Assembly (NCBI GenBank): GCA_008508345.1
Contig: QNGE01000103.1
Coordinates: forward strand, 62,001 to 126,000
Direction of reading: 5' to 3'
DNA: 64,000 bases
From: Paragonimus westermani
Lineage: Eukaryota; Platyhelminthes; Trematoda; Plagiorchiida; Troglotrematidae
The translations under genes and the position numbers were made by a program. This document shows, piece by piece, positions 10,681 through 23,874 of the stretch (within the stretch, counting starts at the first letter, position 1; every line of letters starts with the position of its first letter). A model generated the notes under the pieces. That model ran no database searches. It saw only the letters and a program-made list of their open reading frames with translations, and had not been told where the DNA came from.

Positions 10681-11184
10681 GCGTTGGTAGTTGCATAACA
10701 TCGAGGAGAACAGAAATGATGTGTTGCCGATTAAGAAATTTGGCGTTGGTAGCTGCATAGCATCGTTTACCGTACCGGACATTATATACTGAGGCCACCA
10801 ACAGTTGGGTAAAACCGCGTGGTGGTCAAGCAACAAGGTGGTCACGAAATATCAAGACCTTGACTGCTCCATTGAGCGAAGTGGGCAGGTACGGCCTGCC
10901 TGGATGGGGACCTCGTGATCACACAAACCGCTGGTTAGATACGCTATCCGAGATGACGATGTGTCGCAGTCAATGGCGTACCTGTATCCATACCATTTCT
11001 AGTTCATTCGTTTAGTCTTCTTTAACGTTTGTTGACCTTCTTAGTAACGTTTCCTTCTAAGATATTCCAAGTCACTGTCGAGGTGAGAGGCGGTCCGAGC
11101 CACAGTACCTTTTGATCAGGCTCATGGCTGTTATGATGATGATGATGAGGTGAACAGAAATGATGCGTTGGCGATTAAGAAATT
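10681..11184. repeat. Local direct repeats
   Basis: GCGTTGGTAGTTGCATAACATCG at 10681-10703 recurs at 10743-10765 with two changes, giving a 62-base period. GAACAGAAATGATGTGTTGCCGATTAAGAAATT at 10708-10740 recurs at 11152-11184 with two changes. A (GAT)n run (11133-11149) sits just before the last copy. No coding content is visible. Confidence 0.7.
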
Positions 11185-11668
11185 GGGCAATTTGTAGAAA
11201 ATCCTTCCACCCAGGCTACCACAGTGGATCGGGACAATAACCTATCTTAAGAAGTCGCGCTTGTCTAATAAGCTGTGATCCGTACCAAACTAACCGGTCT
11301 CATTGCTTTCTGAACACAGTGCAACAAGTATTCACCGCGGTACCTGCATCGCAGTTTCCATCTGTATGAACTTATTAGTCAGTGAAATTTATCGCCGAGT
11401 CAGATTTGACTGAGCAACAGGCGTCCAGTCTTGTAAATTGTAAGTCGTACATCAGCTTTACATAAATCAAGTGTGATGATACAGAATCATTGGTTTTTTA
11501 TTCCTCCTAGTTATTCTTCATACAAGTGATCAAGCTTCCTGGAAATTACAATTTTAAGAACCGTCATCCGTTGAAAACGTGCTCTACCTTATCTGCTCCA
11601 GTCAACCTTCAATGGCACCATCGCCAACACTCGTGGGATTCAAAGGAAGTTTACAGATAAGAGGAAGC

Positions 11669-12752
11669 CGACAAGGCTCACGTACATCTGAGTATACGGA
11701 AGACAAGTTAAAAAAGACAGACAAGTTGAAAGATTGTGCCAGATTATCAGGGTTACCAGTAGAATGGTTCCCAGGAAAACCACAGGATAATAGGCGGAAC
11801 AACAACATAATCATTGCATATCAAGCACACAACAATCACACTGCAAAATATGGCAGACACCAGTTGGATAGCGCGAACAATCGGAGGTCAACAGTACTTC
11901 AAGTTTACCACAATGATTCAGATAATCACATGGATTGAATACTCCGCTTGGTTTACCGAACACAGCCAACAATTCTGCGTCTGAACTGAACCAGCGGTGA
12001 TGCAGTTACAACGGACCAGCATAGATTGTTCTCGATTGAGCACAGCCGGTTGCTGAAAGACAGTTCTTAACAAGTCAAACGGCTGATTCAATGTTGCAGC
12101 ATTCACGAATTACGCCTGAGATGGTTATTTTCGCCATACACAGTCATTTGTCTCAGGGGATATTCAGGCTAGTGGAAGATCCTATGCATTAAAATCCGGT
12201 CTCTCTGATATGTTGGTAGCGCATTGAGAACTGCCTCGGTGAGACACAGGGGTATGGGATTTTCTACACCATAATTACGAGGCTGCAAGGAGTGTCGAAC
12301 ATTTTAGTCGACCGGAAACTCTCGAGAAATCTAGACAGTCTGGGTGGTCTTGATCCACCACATTCGCCTAACCTTACCACGTCTATAGTAAATTAGTAAC
12401 ACATGAGGATATCTTGAGAAATCCATGTTGGCTCTCAGGTAACAGTGCAAATCGAATAAAATGCTCACGTAACTGGTCGTCACTGAACAACAGGGACGGC
12501 TTTTAATTTGTATTCCATACATTTTTGCATGTGGATATGGAAAAATGAATCGAACCTACATCGGAAATGGATGTGCAGAAAACCAGCGGATTTCGGTAGG
12601 ACAGCTCGGCAGATTGTGGAAAGTGTAACGTCACATGCTCATAGTTCAGTCGAAATCCCGTGTGTTCCATTGACCAGTATTGCCTAAAGTAAGACAAGGC
12701 AGACTGGTCAGTTATCGGTACGATGAGCGTGGTCCTGTGTGACAAGAATTCA
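11669..12752 (+). repeat. 1.08-kb inverted repeat, arm 1
   Basis: The reverse complement of this stretch reappears at 33335-34417. In the parts I compared base by base (both ends and several interior blocks) only scattered single-base differences appear, roughly one per hundred. Arm 1 begins at CCGACAAGGCTCACG and ends at GACAAGAATTCA. Open stretches inside (11579-11938 on plus, 12745-12503 and 12522-12331 on minus) show no known protein motif, and they look open only because both copies share them. I see no terminal repeats or target-site duplications. This could be a transposon without a known protein, an inverted segmental duplication or an assembly product. Confidence 0.9.
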
Positions 12753-13626
12753 CGTAAAATGTAGTCTGTACACCTAATTAATGTGGTTTGTTTTGTCGTG
12801 TCCTAACGAGTAATTTTTGGGTGGCGAGAATCCGGACTTTACCATCTGCGTATGAGGTCTAGGCGTGATCGCCTCAGTCTGCTCAATATTTCTTCCCCAT
12901 TGACGAAGATGGTCGAAATCACGTATGTAATGCCGTCCACGCTGTCTGGAACGTTTTCCTTTGTCAGCTTCCGACTGATGTGCAACTCATTTGTATGTCT
13001 ATTCGTATATTCAGCCTTGTCAGCTACACCTTACAGAAGAGATCCGGCCGTTTGTAAGAGCGTGATGTGAAGTTGTCAAGGCAATTTCAACTAGGAAATT
13101 TTACTTATCACTTACCGGTTCGAAGGCTGTTCTAGTTTGAGCTGCCGAACAGTGCATCAGTTCCGAATTTTTGGAGTCGCACTACTTCATTCAATCCAAA
13201 CCACTGTCATACGGTGAAGCTGAACCATCAGATGAGTCACCTGAATCTCAGCAAACGATCTTTCAATTTTAGAATATGTTTAATTTGGATCACTCTGTCT
13301 GTGGCACCGTGCAGTGACGTCCTCCATATCTAGGTAGCATTCTCCGTAACCAACATCTTTCTCTTGGAGGCTTTCCTCGTTATTTTATGTTCCTTTACTA
13401 TGGTCCAGCACAAAACCAGATATGCACCAATTACATATGCTTCAGTTTACCCGTATATCCTCAATAGTGCCAAAAAGATGACACTCACGTGATGGTAGAC
13501 ACTCTCAACACCTTTCCCACATTTCAAATCCTACACACTTCGAAATTCAATGAAGACTGACGCATACATTGTACAGGTTGAACAATATCCAAAATTGATC
13601 TTTGCAGTTGTTTTCCCTTAGGCGTT

Positions 13627-13745
13627 TAAATTAGCCTCTTTCGAAAAGAAGCATTGTGTTCACGTTCCGCCCTTCCTAGAACTCAACAGTAGTACATATT
13701 CTTGTCATTGCTAAGATTGAATTGTATGTGCCACATTGGATTTGG
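13627..13745 (-). mobile_element. tRNA-related SINE, copy 4 (3' half)
   Basis: The tail block TTAGCCTCTTTCGAAAAGAAGCA is nearly identical to 22911-22935. The region continues with a decayed match to the B-box part (ATATTCTTGTCATTGCTAAGATTGAATTGT) and then loses similarity near 13745. The tRNA-like A-box end is not recognisable. Confidence 0.5.
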
Positions 13746-13749
13746 TGAA

Positions 13750-16700
13750 GTTAACCCGTGACTCATCTATATTTCACCATCTGAGTCAACGTGTTAAAGT
13801 TGATTCCAGCGGAGAAACCATCCCACACTTCACCGTAGCTTTCGAATTCATCACAGTGTCTTAATTATTCCACTCCGAAATTTACAACCCGGTTTTAGTG
13901 AATAGAAGGTGGGCGTGTAGCAGTGTGAACCACCAAAACATGAATCAATTTCAAAACCACAAGAGTTACATATCGATCCAGTCAGATACTTGTTAGTAGT
14001 GTACTTCGTTTTTTATAGACATGGTTCCTGAAATCTGACATTTGTCTTTCATATACTTTGAACAACTCACCAACTACAACCCGGTTTTATCTTTTCTTAT
14101 CATCTAAGTTCACCGGTATGCTAAAAGTTCTCTTAATTCGTCAAGTTATTTGACTGTGTACGGTAATTTAAACTGTGCTAATTTTTCGCGTTAAACAACC
14201 AAACTTTCTTCTGATGAACACAATGCCAGAATGCTTTCTAACGGATCTGCTTCTTTAAGGAACACTTAGAGGTTTGATCAAGAAAATACTGACAATTCCC
14301 TTCCAGACTGATTGTTTTGAGGACGTCCTATAGTCGTGTGACGTACAGAGGTTTGTTTGCAACCTTGTCTGCTCACAAATGCTGATCGGCGAAAGGCACG
14401 GTAGCACAGTTTGTTGTTTAGTGTCCAATACCTGTTAATCTTACTTGCTCACGTCACCTGATTTCCACTGATCCTCACCAGCAACTTTATCCAATACATC
14501 CACTGCCCAGTGTTCCATCAGCACCTTAAGTGAACAACCCAACCGGTGCACAACAGCCATGACTTTTTCGAATACGACCTTCTTCACAACATCAAACATA
14601 TTGAGGCTGAAATCCCAAAAAAATTATTTAAGCGGTCGCACGAGTCGGGTATCTCCCAGCAGTAGCATAAAACCAACTTTGTGTACACATTGCAAACTTC
14701 CCCCTAGTGGACAATTTTCCTCGTCGCCATAGATTTCAGAGACTGGTGAATTTTCAGCGTTCCCTAGCTAACCCATCAAATGGCCAGTCAATAACCTTGT
14801 TTACGGATGAGAATTTTAAGCAGTCAACAATCTCCAGCGAAATGTTTTCGACAGTTATGTTAAGTAAAGAACGGACAGTTTACCGGTACGAAGTCCGTTC
14901 CTGTCTTTAACCGGTTCACTACCGTATACACATTGTCTGCGAAAGAATGGTTCAACCGCCCTACTCAGTAGACAGAATCCTCTCTCAGTTATATGAACCT
15001 CTTCTTAAATGCTGTTAATACTATTTTTGAAAATGAAAGCAGAAAGTACTATTACTACGTAATATTACTCGAAACAGACACTTGCGGAGGTAGCTACTAG
15101 GAAGGGTTTATTCCGCTTGTAGGTTACAAGTATTGTGTTGGTTTTATATCTAACTAATTTTAAGTGACCTGTTACTTACACTTATAAGGACCTGTTGAAC
15201 ATTGATTGCTTTTGTGTGGTCCATTCAGACAACTGTGTGGCTGAATTTCGTTGTTCATCGAACGTGATTTTTCTCCACGACCTGCTGGTTGCTCATATGA
15301 CCCAAACTGGGAACGACCGGCTCAGTCGATATGAGCCTGTCGGCTCTCAGCGCAAGTTGTTTGTTCCGATATCGTACAGGCTATCCCCACCTGTTGCACC
15401 TAAACAACCACAAACCTTCTTTACAATGCTAGTTCGTAAGTACGTAACATGGAGAAATTATATCATTCCAACTTTAAATATTTGTGGCCGCAATCAGACC
15501 GAACCGGCATCCTGAGCTGAACTGTCTATTCTGACCAACAAGGCGCAAGCGAATCACAATAACACTTGCATTATGTTTTTTAAGTTCTGTCAATCGCTTG
15601 GACGCCAGTTTGCACCCGTTTCGACCTCAGGAGTTTAGTGTTTGCTTTTCAGCTCGTTTATGACGTGAATCCAATAACCAGACCTGCACGAGGTGACGCC
15701 AATCGAAAGGCCGCCATGCTTTCATCCCGCTGTTTGTTCGCTTGACCTAGAACGCCGACAGAGTTGGCATGCGCCAAGCATACTGAATAGCCTCCAACCA
15801 GCTATTAGCAATTCCAATTGAGTTCGTCATAGCTAGTGTTGGTGGGACCATATCAGAACCAACGACTGGGTAAACTTTACTTACGTGGTGCCAAATGACC
15901 GCGGTGTTTTAGGGATCTGGCGATCCGAACATCGATCCTGGCTAGCACAGTTATCTAAAGAAACATCGTTGTGTCTAACCTCTTTCACCCGTAAACAGTG
16001 CATATGGCTTCTTAAATTTTTCTGCACTAAATTGCCACTCCGTTAAAGGATTGTCTTCAGTTTTCAAACACAAAGACAAACTACTGAATAACCTGACTCT
16101 ATTGGCTACTCACGTATAACAGCTTAGGCACCGTTCATGAGTTATCCCGTAGGTATGGGAAGCTCCGAACTTAAAGATATCTATTTGGCTTTAATTCACC
16201 AAACCCTTCACTTCTACTGGCAGATGCATTGTTGACAAAGAGAAATTCATCCAAAACACGAATTTATGCTTCATTTACCTGAAAACGTCTCACTGGGATT
16301 TCACATTCATTCTTGTCATATCTGAGGAAGTTATTGATCAGCGGTGTTCTGTTATATTGCCACGTTGACCCAGACAGAGTGGGACATGACAACGAACGTG
16401 CAAAAACATTGATATTTGTCGTTCAGCGGTCCAAGCGCAATCATATTCATACTTGGGAATGGGGTCACTAATGAGCCAAACGTCATTGGTCACAGTCAAC
16501 TAGCAAACGAATTGACAGCCTGTTGAAGAATAGAGGACACCTTTAGCATTTTTTGTCCATGTGAGTGAAATGCCGTTTTACTTTCTTCCAAACTGTTACT
16601 TTCTGCTTATGTCTGTTTACGTGACAACTAGCGCAGTAACTTCGAGTTTTATCTTTGGGAGTAACAATTGACTAATTTCAATTTATAATGCCTGCCTAAG

Positions 16701-18405
16701 TTTCTGTTCAGTTTACTACCGGGTGCTGCCTCAAGGCATGTGGCGTGGATCAACAAAAAGTCGACCATTAAGTTTACTTGCCCGTATGGAATACGTCTCC
16801 GAAGGATCCCGTTGAGTTCGTTTCAGCTCTATTCTCACAGTCAAACAAGAAATCGGGGACTTCCACTGACAAAGAATATCGCGAATTTTGGAACACTTTC
16901 CCTGACAACCTTAAACAATTTTTCCGTGTGCACCCATTTTTTTAAAACCGCAAAATCTATTTTCCTTTGCCGTACTTTGACAACTTAAACCGTTTCAAGA
17001 GTTTTTAAGACGGTTTTAAGAATCGTTACATATCATACTATTATCCCACCATTTTCCATCTCTTCTTCTGAAGGTGTAGAGAGGATAGTCACTTTAACCA
17101 CACCACTTGTATCAAGTGTGACCATAGCGGCTTATCAAAATAATTTCCTTGACTGCATATGTGAAGGAAAGCGAAAAAAATACTAGTTATTATTTTAAAT
17201 GAACATTTTTCCAAACTAAAGTCAGCTGAAGCAATGCGCAATTTACGGATGGCATAGTTCCTTGCTCATTATCGAATACGTTCCACAGGACGGGAACTAA
17301 TAAAGAGGTAGACAGGAGTTGGATGTGATATGGCGCTGAACAATACCGTTTACTAATCACTTACTATAACTGTTACCACAGAAGGCTAGAGCTAGTAAAC
17401 ATGTTTTCCAGGACGTTTGGAAATGGGCATTAACGTCTCCGCGTAACTGCCGCAGCAACTGAGGATTAGGTTTTAGTATTGGAAGTAAAACGTGACTCCT
17501 TGTGTGAGTTACTAACACATCTTTCAAGGCAACGTGTTGAAATCTTTTTCTTTGTACAGTAATTGTAAAAAGACCTTCCGCCCTGGCATTAAAAGTACGG
17601 AGGGGGTTTCTATTGCTAAAACCTACAGATTGGTGAATACAACTGCCCGTTGTCCAAGGGAACCTGATTAACTAAACGCTCTGGACCGTGTTCTGAGTGC
17701 GCATTTGTTTGGCTGTGCTGAACAACCTGTAGGTGAGACCTGCTTTTAATGCTCCGTTGAATTGGACGTGTTAGTCATTCTAAGTGGAGTTACGGCAAAC
17801 TGAGATAGACGTTAAACCGTTACTCTTCCAGATAATACGGATATTCGTGGAGAAGAGCACTTGCAATAATTATTACCTACACTGTCATTATTAATGATGG
17901 ATACATATCACATACTCACCAATGTATTGCCCAAATGGATTAGGTTAGTCCAGGCTGAGATAAGCTACATAAAACCTACGTGAATTAAATCAGTACGACG
18001 TTCTCATGACCGGCATTTTGTTGTGTGACAACAACAGAGGTGATTACAATCGCTTTATAAGGCGACGTAATGTAAAACTTCCTAGTTATTACAACGGTGG
18101 TATATAAATACCAATACCGACGGTATTGACTTCTGTTACTCCCTTTGTGACCACTTTTCTTTAAATTTCCCGTATGGTTTGCTTACATCGATACAGAGGT
18201 CGTTGCAGCAGGGAGAAGGATCTTTGCTTGTGCGTTCATGTTTCTTTGCTGATTGGTGTCGAGTGTGTTGGATGGTTTACAGGAATAGAGAAAGGGGGTA
18301 ACTTTCATGAAGCTGCTGACTGCAGTCATTTCAGTAACGACCACTGAAACACAGTGAACCAACATTCTGCAAGGTACGGGCGGTTAATGACCTGTGGAAC
18401 TGAAC
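13750..18405. other. 4.7 kb without recognisable genes
   Basis: Only short open stretches occur, such as 15195-15515 and 16740-16988 on plus. None has a motif or domain I recognise, and none shows a convincing pair of splice sites. No repeat shared with the rest of the window was noticed. Confidence 0.45.
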
Positions 18406-18409
18406 TAGA

Positions 18410-19080
18410 ATGACGGTTAGGAAACTTGTAGTGCACGTTGTCTTTCAGGTATGTACTGGTTAAATAATGTGTCAAAACTCCTGGTCGATTCAGCTGTGAT
18501 TACAGAGTTGGGGAACTTGTTCCAGTGTGAACAAATCCTAAGTGTAAATTTGTTCTCTCTTCGAAGTGACATGCCTATTCCATCACTCACTTTCAGCAAG
18601 CAACCCCCTATATGTTCATCTTTGTTTAGTGAGGGGAGATGTTTCAATGGATGACCCAGGGTTTGGAGTATTTTGTAAGTAGGAATTAGGTCACTTCTGA
18701 GGTATATGTAATTCATCGAGAATTGGCCCATTTCTGCCAGTCTTACTGGGTAAAAAATTGTATACTTCTTCCGATAGTCCTTCTCTGATCACTTTCAATA
18801 AGTTCTGATTTTTTTAGGTAAGCATGACAAATCTTATGTTCTTTTCCAGGTATGGGTGGACTATGGAAACGAATATACTGGAAAACACTTCAAGGTGGGA
18901 GATTCCACAAATTCCTCGTAGAAGGTTAAGGTCTGTTTGCGTCTTTCCAACCATGGCTACACAATGTGTAGACAGACTCAAACTATTTGTCACTATGGTT
19001 CATAGGTCTCGTTCGCATACTGGTGTAAGTGTTTTTCTGTCGCCAGGTGGCAGTCAGCACAATTTTATTGACAGATTTGC
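18410..19080 (-). pseudogene. CR1/Jockey-type LINE, C-terminal tail of ORF2
   Basis: Read right to left, the earlier part gives LNLLRGICG and FVSIVHPYLEKNI in one frame, matching the usual RSFG...F..IFVRPHLEY region after the RT core. Next, 18731-18417 is open for 104 codons: MGQFSMNYIYLRSDLIPTYK, a GCLL...S linker, then FTLRICSHWNKFPNSVI and FDTLFNQYI, which match the LEYRRLRGDLIxxYKIL...FFxxRxxxxWNxLPxxVV...FKxxLD tail. The endonuclease and the RT catalytic core are missing, as expected for a 5'-truncated insertion. At least one frame change separates the two parts. Confidence 0.78.
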
Positions 19081-19089
19081 ATGAATTTA

Positions 19090-22000
19090 CATTTATTGAC
19101 ACTGAAAAGCAAGTTATTTTCTATAAAACTCTGGTTTTGTAAGACAGTCACATCTTCCGGGAACTGTAACATTCACCAGTTTTGTGACATCGGTGAAGAG
19201 CAGCTTCAGTGAGTTGAGTATGCTGAGTAGTTCTAGAACACTTTATTCACACTCTGACCCTATAGGTTTGGGCGTTGCACTGCAGAGTCTACTAGAAGAA
19301 ACTATATCATGCATATATATATATATATGCATACTTGGCTCCCCTGATTTCTGCAATAAACCCTCTAAGCTCTATGAAAATGTTGGAATCTCAGAGCACA
19401 GGTTGAATGATGAAGCGACAAACACTGAACTCTGTTTTCATCAACGTGGACTATCAAATCCGATTACTTTCTTGACATAGTTAGTTAGGTTAATTGTGAA
19501 CTATTTATCAGTAATACAATCTCAGACGATTTGACACATATTTTAGGCATCCCACTATCCACACAAAATGTTTGTCAACTGCAGTAGTACTGGTGGATCA
19601 CAGTTGACTCAGTTTTTGTTCACTTTACAATCTGATCACTATCCATTTTATAGTGTGTCGAGATAAAAATTTGTCAGTTTACCTCCCTATTGTTTAATAA
19701 AACAATGTTCGAGTATTTCCCCTCTGTAGATGAACGAGCATCGTATTGTTTTTTTTTCTGTTACTGTGGCGCTAACAGTACGTTGTCAGTATGGCATATA
19801 CTCTCGTTTTTTGTTTACTAAATTTGAAAGTGCTCAAAAATGATACGACTCCGCCTATGTCAATTAATCTATTCGAAACGTTTTCGATCACCCTATGCAC
19901 TATAGAACAATTGTTCTATTTGATGTGCTTGTGGTGTCAATGGGAGGTGGAATTGTAATTCAAGGTCACAGCTGACAGCAAAATCAGCTGAATCCGACGG
20001 TCAGTCTATTTGCGACCTACTGGACGAGCAAAAACGGAAGCAACATAGACTCCGTGTACCCTGCCTGATTTATCGTCGTGACCTTAAAAGATCTCACTTG
20101 TGACTAACGTTTGCCATTTTAATTTAGTGCTGATTATTAGACCACAACCCTTTTGAACGATGTCTGAATGTCGAGCTTATCTACCGTACGGCTCACTTTT
20201 AAAATTTTCGTACGCCCGTCACCTTCTCCCACGTGATGTTAGTCTTGACACAGTCGGTTTGTTTGTAAACCATCTTGAACGCAGGTGTGTGTACGTGGTT
20301 ACCATCCCTGTCTAGATTTTCAGAGTTTTACCTAACGGATGTTCGAGTGTAATAAATTCGGCACACCAACAGGACTTGTCTAACCGAATGTAGTTCTCCT
20401 TACACTTAGCACAATGAAATAAGTTTTTTGACGGTTACACTGATGACCACTAGTGACTCTACAACACAGAATGTTCTTTTTATCAACAATTAACAGCTGA
20501 CACTCGGTTCAATAGCTGAAATCTGTGGTAATGTGTGAGCCGCATGGCATGTCAACATTCGGACGACGCCTCAGACAGGGCTTGACAACGGATCGTAAAC
20601 ATCACTTTTATGGCTTGTTTTTCAGTGGGTTAAAAGCAGTTTGCCTCACTATTCATGATATACGAATTTAGGCCGTAAGTGTGTACTCAGATTTCGTTGA
20701 GAAATCAGAAATAAAATGTCCCACGAATGTTAATTGGGCGTGAAATGAGATAGTCAGTTTTGGAGTCCTCACCCACTACACGGAATCCTTGTGATTACTA
20801 GCACTCACGGCATAATTCAGAGTAATTGTAACGGACTTGAGAGAGGGTTGAGTGATACAACACGGACAAGATGCAAGTCCTCGTCTTTTCATACGCGGTC
20901 TAGCTAGGTTAGCCTGATAAACTAATCAAAGCATATGATTGATCGTACACGTGTCGGTTTGCAAATATAGAAATTAAAATCGCACACCCATATTCTTAGG
21001 TCAGCTAGTTTTGTGGTAGATTGTGGTAGATTGTGGTAGATGTCTGTCTACAATGACTGTCATTCTTAAGTTCCGCAAACGGTGTGTAGTTTTAAATCGA
21101 CCATCTTAAAGGATAGATCTTACAGTACCAATTAAAGCTGAACCAATATACCACAGTATTTGCTATTGGTACTGGCATGCCTCTTGGGAAAAATTGTTGT
21201 ATCTGTATTCGAGCCCCATCCGCTACATGCCCTACGGACAACAAGTGGCTCAGTAGGAGTTCATACTGTACTGTCGCATTTACAAGCATTCGGGTCATTT
21301 TAAAGTGCATGGTCGTTGAAGCCGTGACCAATCAGAACAAACTTCGAGCCTTGGCATGAGTGTGGGGGGCACACAGGCGGCCTTGATGCGCATAAAACAA
21401 AAATCTAAATGGTTTCTTCCAGACAGAGTGGACTGTGAGACATTAACTTACCGGGTTAGCACACCAGTTTTTATTACCATCCAGGTTGCCAGAAAGGTGA
21501 AGCACGTCCAGCACTCAGGGATGACAACCAGCTAGCTGATGTTCACCTAGCCTGAATTTACCATTGGTCATATTCGAACAATGGCATACAATTCCATCTT
21601 CTGTTACGCAGTTGCTAATTGGACATCGTATTATGACCACTTCTAAGCATGGTTAGTTTTCTTTCATTGGCAATTGATTTCAGGACTGTTGATAAGAGTT
21701 CAGGGGGATTTTTAAGAGCTTCGATAGCTTGTTCTTCTTTTTCATCCCCTACTGAAAGTAACTTTCAATCCTATCATCCAAAATGTCTCGGTTACTCACC
21801 GCGACATGATGAATTAACGCAAGGACAATTATCTACACAGTTGCAGTCATTCAGTCAATAACACTTATTTTATAACACGTCCAGTTTTGAAACTGGGTCA
21901 CTTGACTAGAATGTAAGTTTATATCCTAGACTACGCGCGAACACATTGTACACAACTCAAAAATTCACTAACGTAGGCATGCCAGCGCATTGTTCAAATG

Positions 22001-22660
22001 TGATGGGCCGATCGAAAAACAGATAACAGCTTGGTTAACAGCATATACAGTCAGTTCAAACAATGTTTAAGCCACCTAGACACGAAAACAACTGGTCGGG
22101 ATTTGTTCACAGCTTTCCCATCGCACTATCACTTATTCTGGTCGATTTTATCTTGTGGTAGTAGTTAACCAGACAATGGCGGTGGTTTTAGCAGTTTCTA
22201 TTCATTCCAAATCTCAAAATCCCATACAGAACGAGAGCACACACTGTGTTCGCTAGGTGCGTCGGCCTGGTTGTCCGAAGGGGATGAACTGTGCACATCA
22301 AGTTGGTGGATTCGCTTAAGCCATGGACGCGCACGCGCCATTATGTTCTCACGCTCGATAAGTCTTTCTGGTTGTATACTGTGATATAAGGTCAGCCCAG
22401 GCAGCCGGAACGTGGGTGTCGGATTGGAGAATAAGTTCCAGACCGATGACAGGGATTCTACTTAGTGAACAACAACCTGTCAACATGATAACAAATGGTT
22501 TGAACACGTTGACCATGGACGAAGTGTTCAATGGGCTACGAGGGGCGACGGAAATCATTAGTGAATCAATCAACTAGTAATCAATGTTTGTCTTCAATTT
22601 TCTACCTTACAAATATCGTCTCGTTACTTCACGATGCGTCCCATTTCTTCATGTTTTTTT
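19090..22660. other. 3.6 kb without recognisable genes; simple repeats
   Basis: An (AT)n palindrome, ATGC(AT)nGCAT, lies at 19309-19332. Three exact tandem copies of the 10-mer TTGTGGTAGA lie at 21011-21040. A homopolymer T run is at 19750. No protein motif was found on either strand. Confidence 0.5.
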
Positions 22661-22664
22661 GCAG

Positions 22665-22825
22665 ATCTTCGGTACTTTCCTCCTTCTTCAAACCACAATC
22701 AATGCGAAGGTCATTATCGAAATCTATCTGAAGTCATTCATCATTGGAAAAAGTCTGATTCCCCCAACCAATTGGTCCAAGGAAAAATATCAGATTTCAC
22801 TACGACTATCAAATCAACATCACGC
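22665..22825 (+). CDS. Possible internal exon, product unknown
   Basis: A pyrimidine-rich acceptor (CATGTTTTTTTGCAG, ending at 22664) and a strong donor (CGC|GTAAGT at 22826) bound 161 bases. Two frames are open across it. The frame in phase with 22664 reads LRYFPPSSNHNQCEGHYRNL, then a Lys/Ser/Asp-rich stretch ending FTTTIKSTSR. The other reads a more hydrophobic peptide. I recognise neither. Good splice signals are the only support, and no flanking exon was identified. Confidence 0.3.
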
Positions 22826-22886
22826 GTAAGTTACATTTAATCTATATAGATTGAATATCGCCCACAAGTGACCGCAGCTGTCGAAT

Positions 22887-23060
22887 TTCCCCAAACATTG
22901 CACTTAGCCTCTTTCGAAAAGAAGCACTGGAATCGAGTTTCACTCTCATTGAAGCCCTTCAGAATTGCATATCCTTACCACGGCCGGGACTACAATTCCG
23001 ACCACGCTCACGTTAGACAACCATGTTGACCACTGCGCCATTGGCCTCACATTAGGCATG
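22887..23060 (-). mobile_element. tRNA-related SINE, copy 1
   Basis: On the minus strand it opens with ATGCCTAATGTGAGGCCAATGGCGCAGTGGTCAAC in part: TGGCGCAGTGG is a good RNA polymerase III A-box. GGTCGGAATTGTAGTCC sits about 40 bases on, in the B-box place, though imperfect. The tail ends in a shared AAAGAGGCTAAGTGCAATG block. The body is the inverted match of 23198-23373. The head looks tRNA-derived; the mobilising LINE is not identified. Confidence 0.65.
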
Positions 23061-23197
23061 AGTGAATTATTATACGTGAACGCTCAACCATTCACCCGCT
23101 CAAACGCAGTTACTGTGTCTCCTCTTGAGGAGATCGCGCAACCTGGTCAATACTCACAAGCGAAGGTGGTTGAGCTTCCACATCTGATAGTTCGGTC

Positions 23198-23373
23198 ATG
23201 CCTAATGTGAGGTTATTGGCGCAGTAGTCAACATGGTTGCCTCATGAAAGTGTGGCCGGGATTCTAGCCTCGGCCGTGGAAAAGGTGTGTACTGCGTATG
23301 AGCTCTAACAAGAGCGAAACTCGAGTCTAGTACTCCTTTGAAAAAGAGGCTAACTGCAATGCTTAGGGAAACG
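23198..23373 (+). mobile_element. tRNA-related SINE, copy 2
   Basis: Inverted partner of 22887-23060 with about 80 percent identity by eye. It has TTGGCGCAGTAGTC (A-box) and GGCCGGGATTCTAGCCTC (B-box position), followed by a longer body with GTACTAGACTCG and AAAAAGAGGCTAACTGCAATG. The copies lie 137 bp apart, so a transcript across both would fold into a long hairpin. Confidence 0.65.
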
Positions 23374-23874
23374 CGATAGCTGTGGCCAATTGTGGATGAT
23401 GTTCAATCTATATGGAAACCAAAAATCCCCCTACTACTCATTTAATTTGATTTGCTCGTTATATTCAAAATCAACAGATGATCACCGGTTGAACATCCCA
23501 TACTTGTTAGACTTGTTGATTGACTTCCGTGAATTTGTATGGTACCTATTCACTGCCGCAGACTCCATAATCATCGTTATCCCAGGCTGAGTGGTGACAT
23601 GTACCAGGTCAATCAGTGGGGCCTATGACATCCGTTTCGTCAGCCATCTGGCTAATGACCTATCTGCATCAACACTACACACTTGTCAGTCCTACGGACG
23701 AGTATCTACAGTTGTTAGCTAACTTAAGTAGCCGTTAGTCACTGTGTCTTGTGGTGCAGTGGCTGTTGAGGTCCGGGTGACAGTCAACTTAAGAAGCCGT
23801 AAATTTGTATTTGAGTTTCTCTTCAAATGGCGCTGGGATATGCCGTGTTGTAACTTACAAAAAAATTGATTTCC

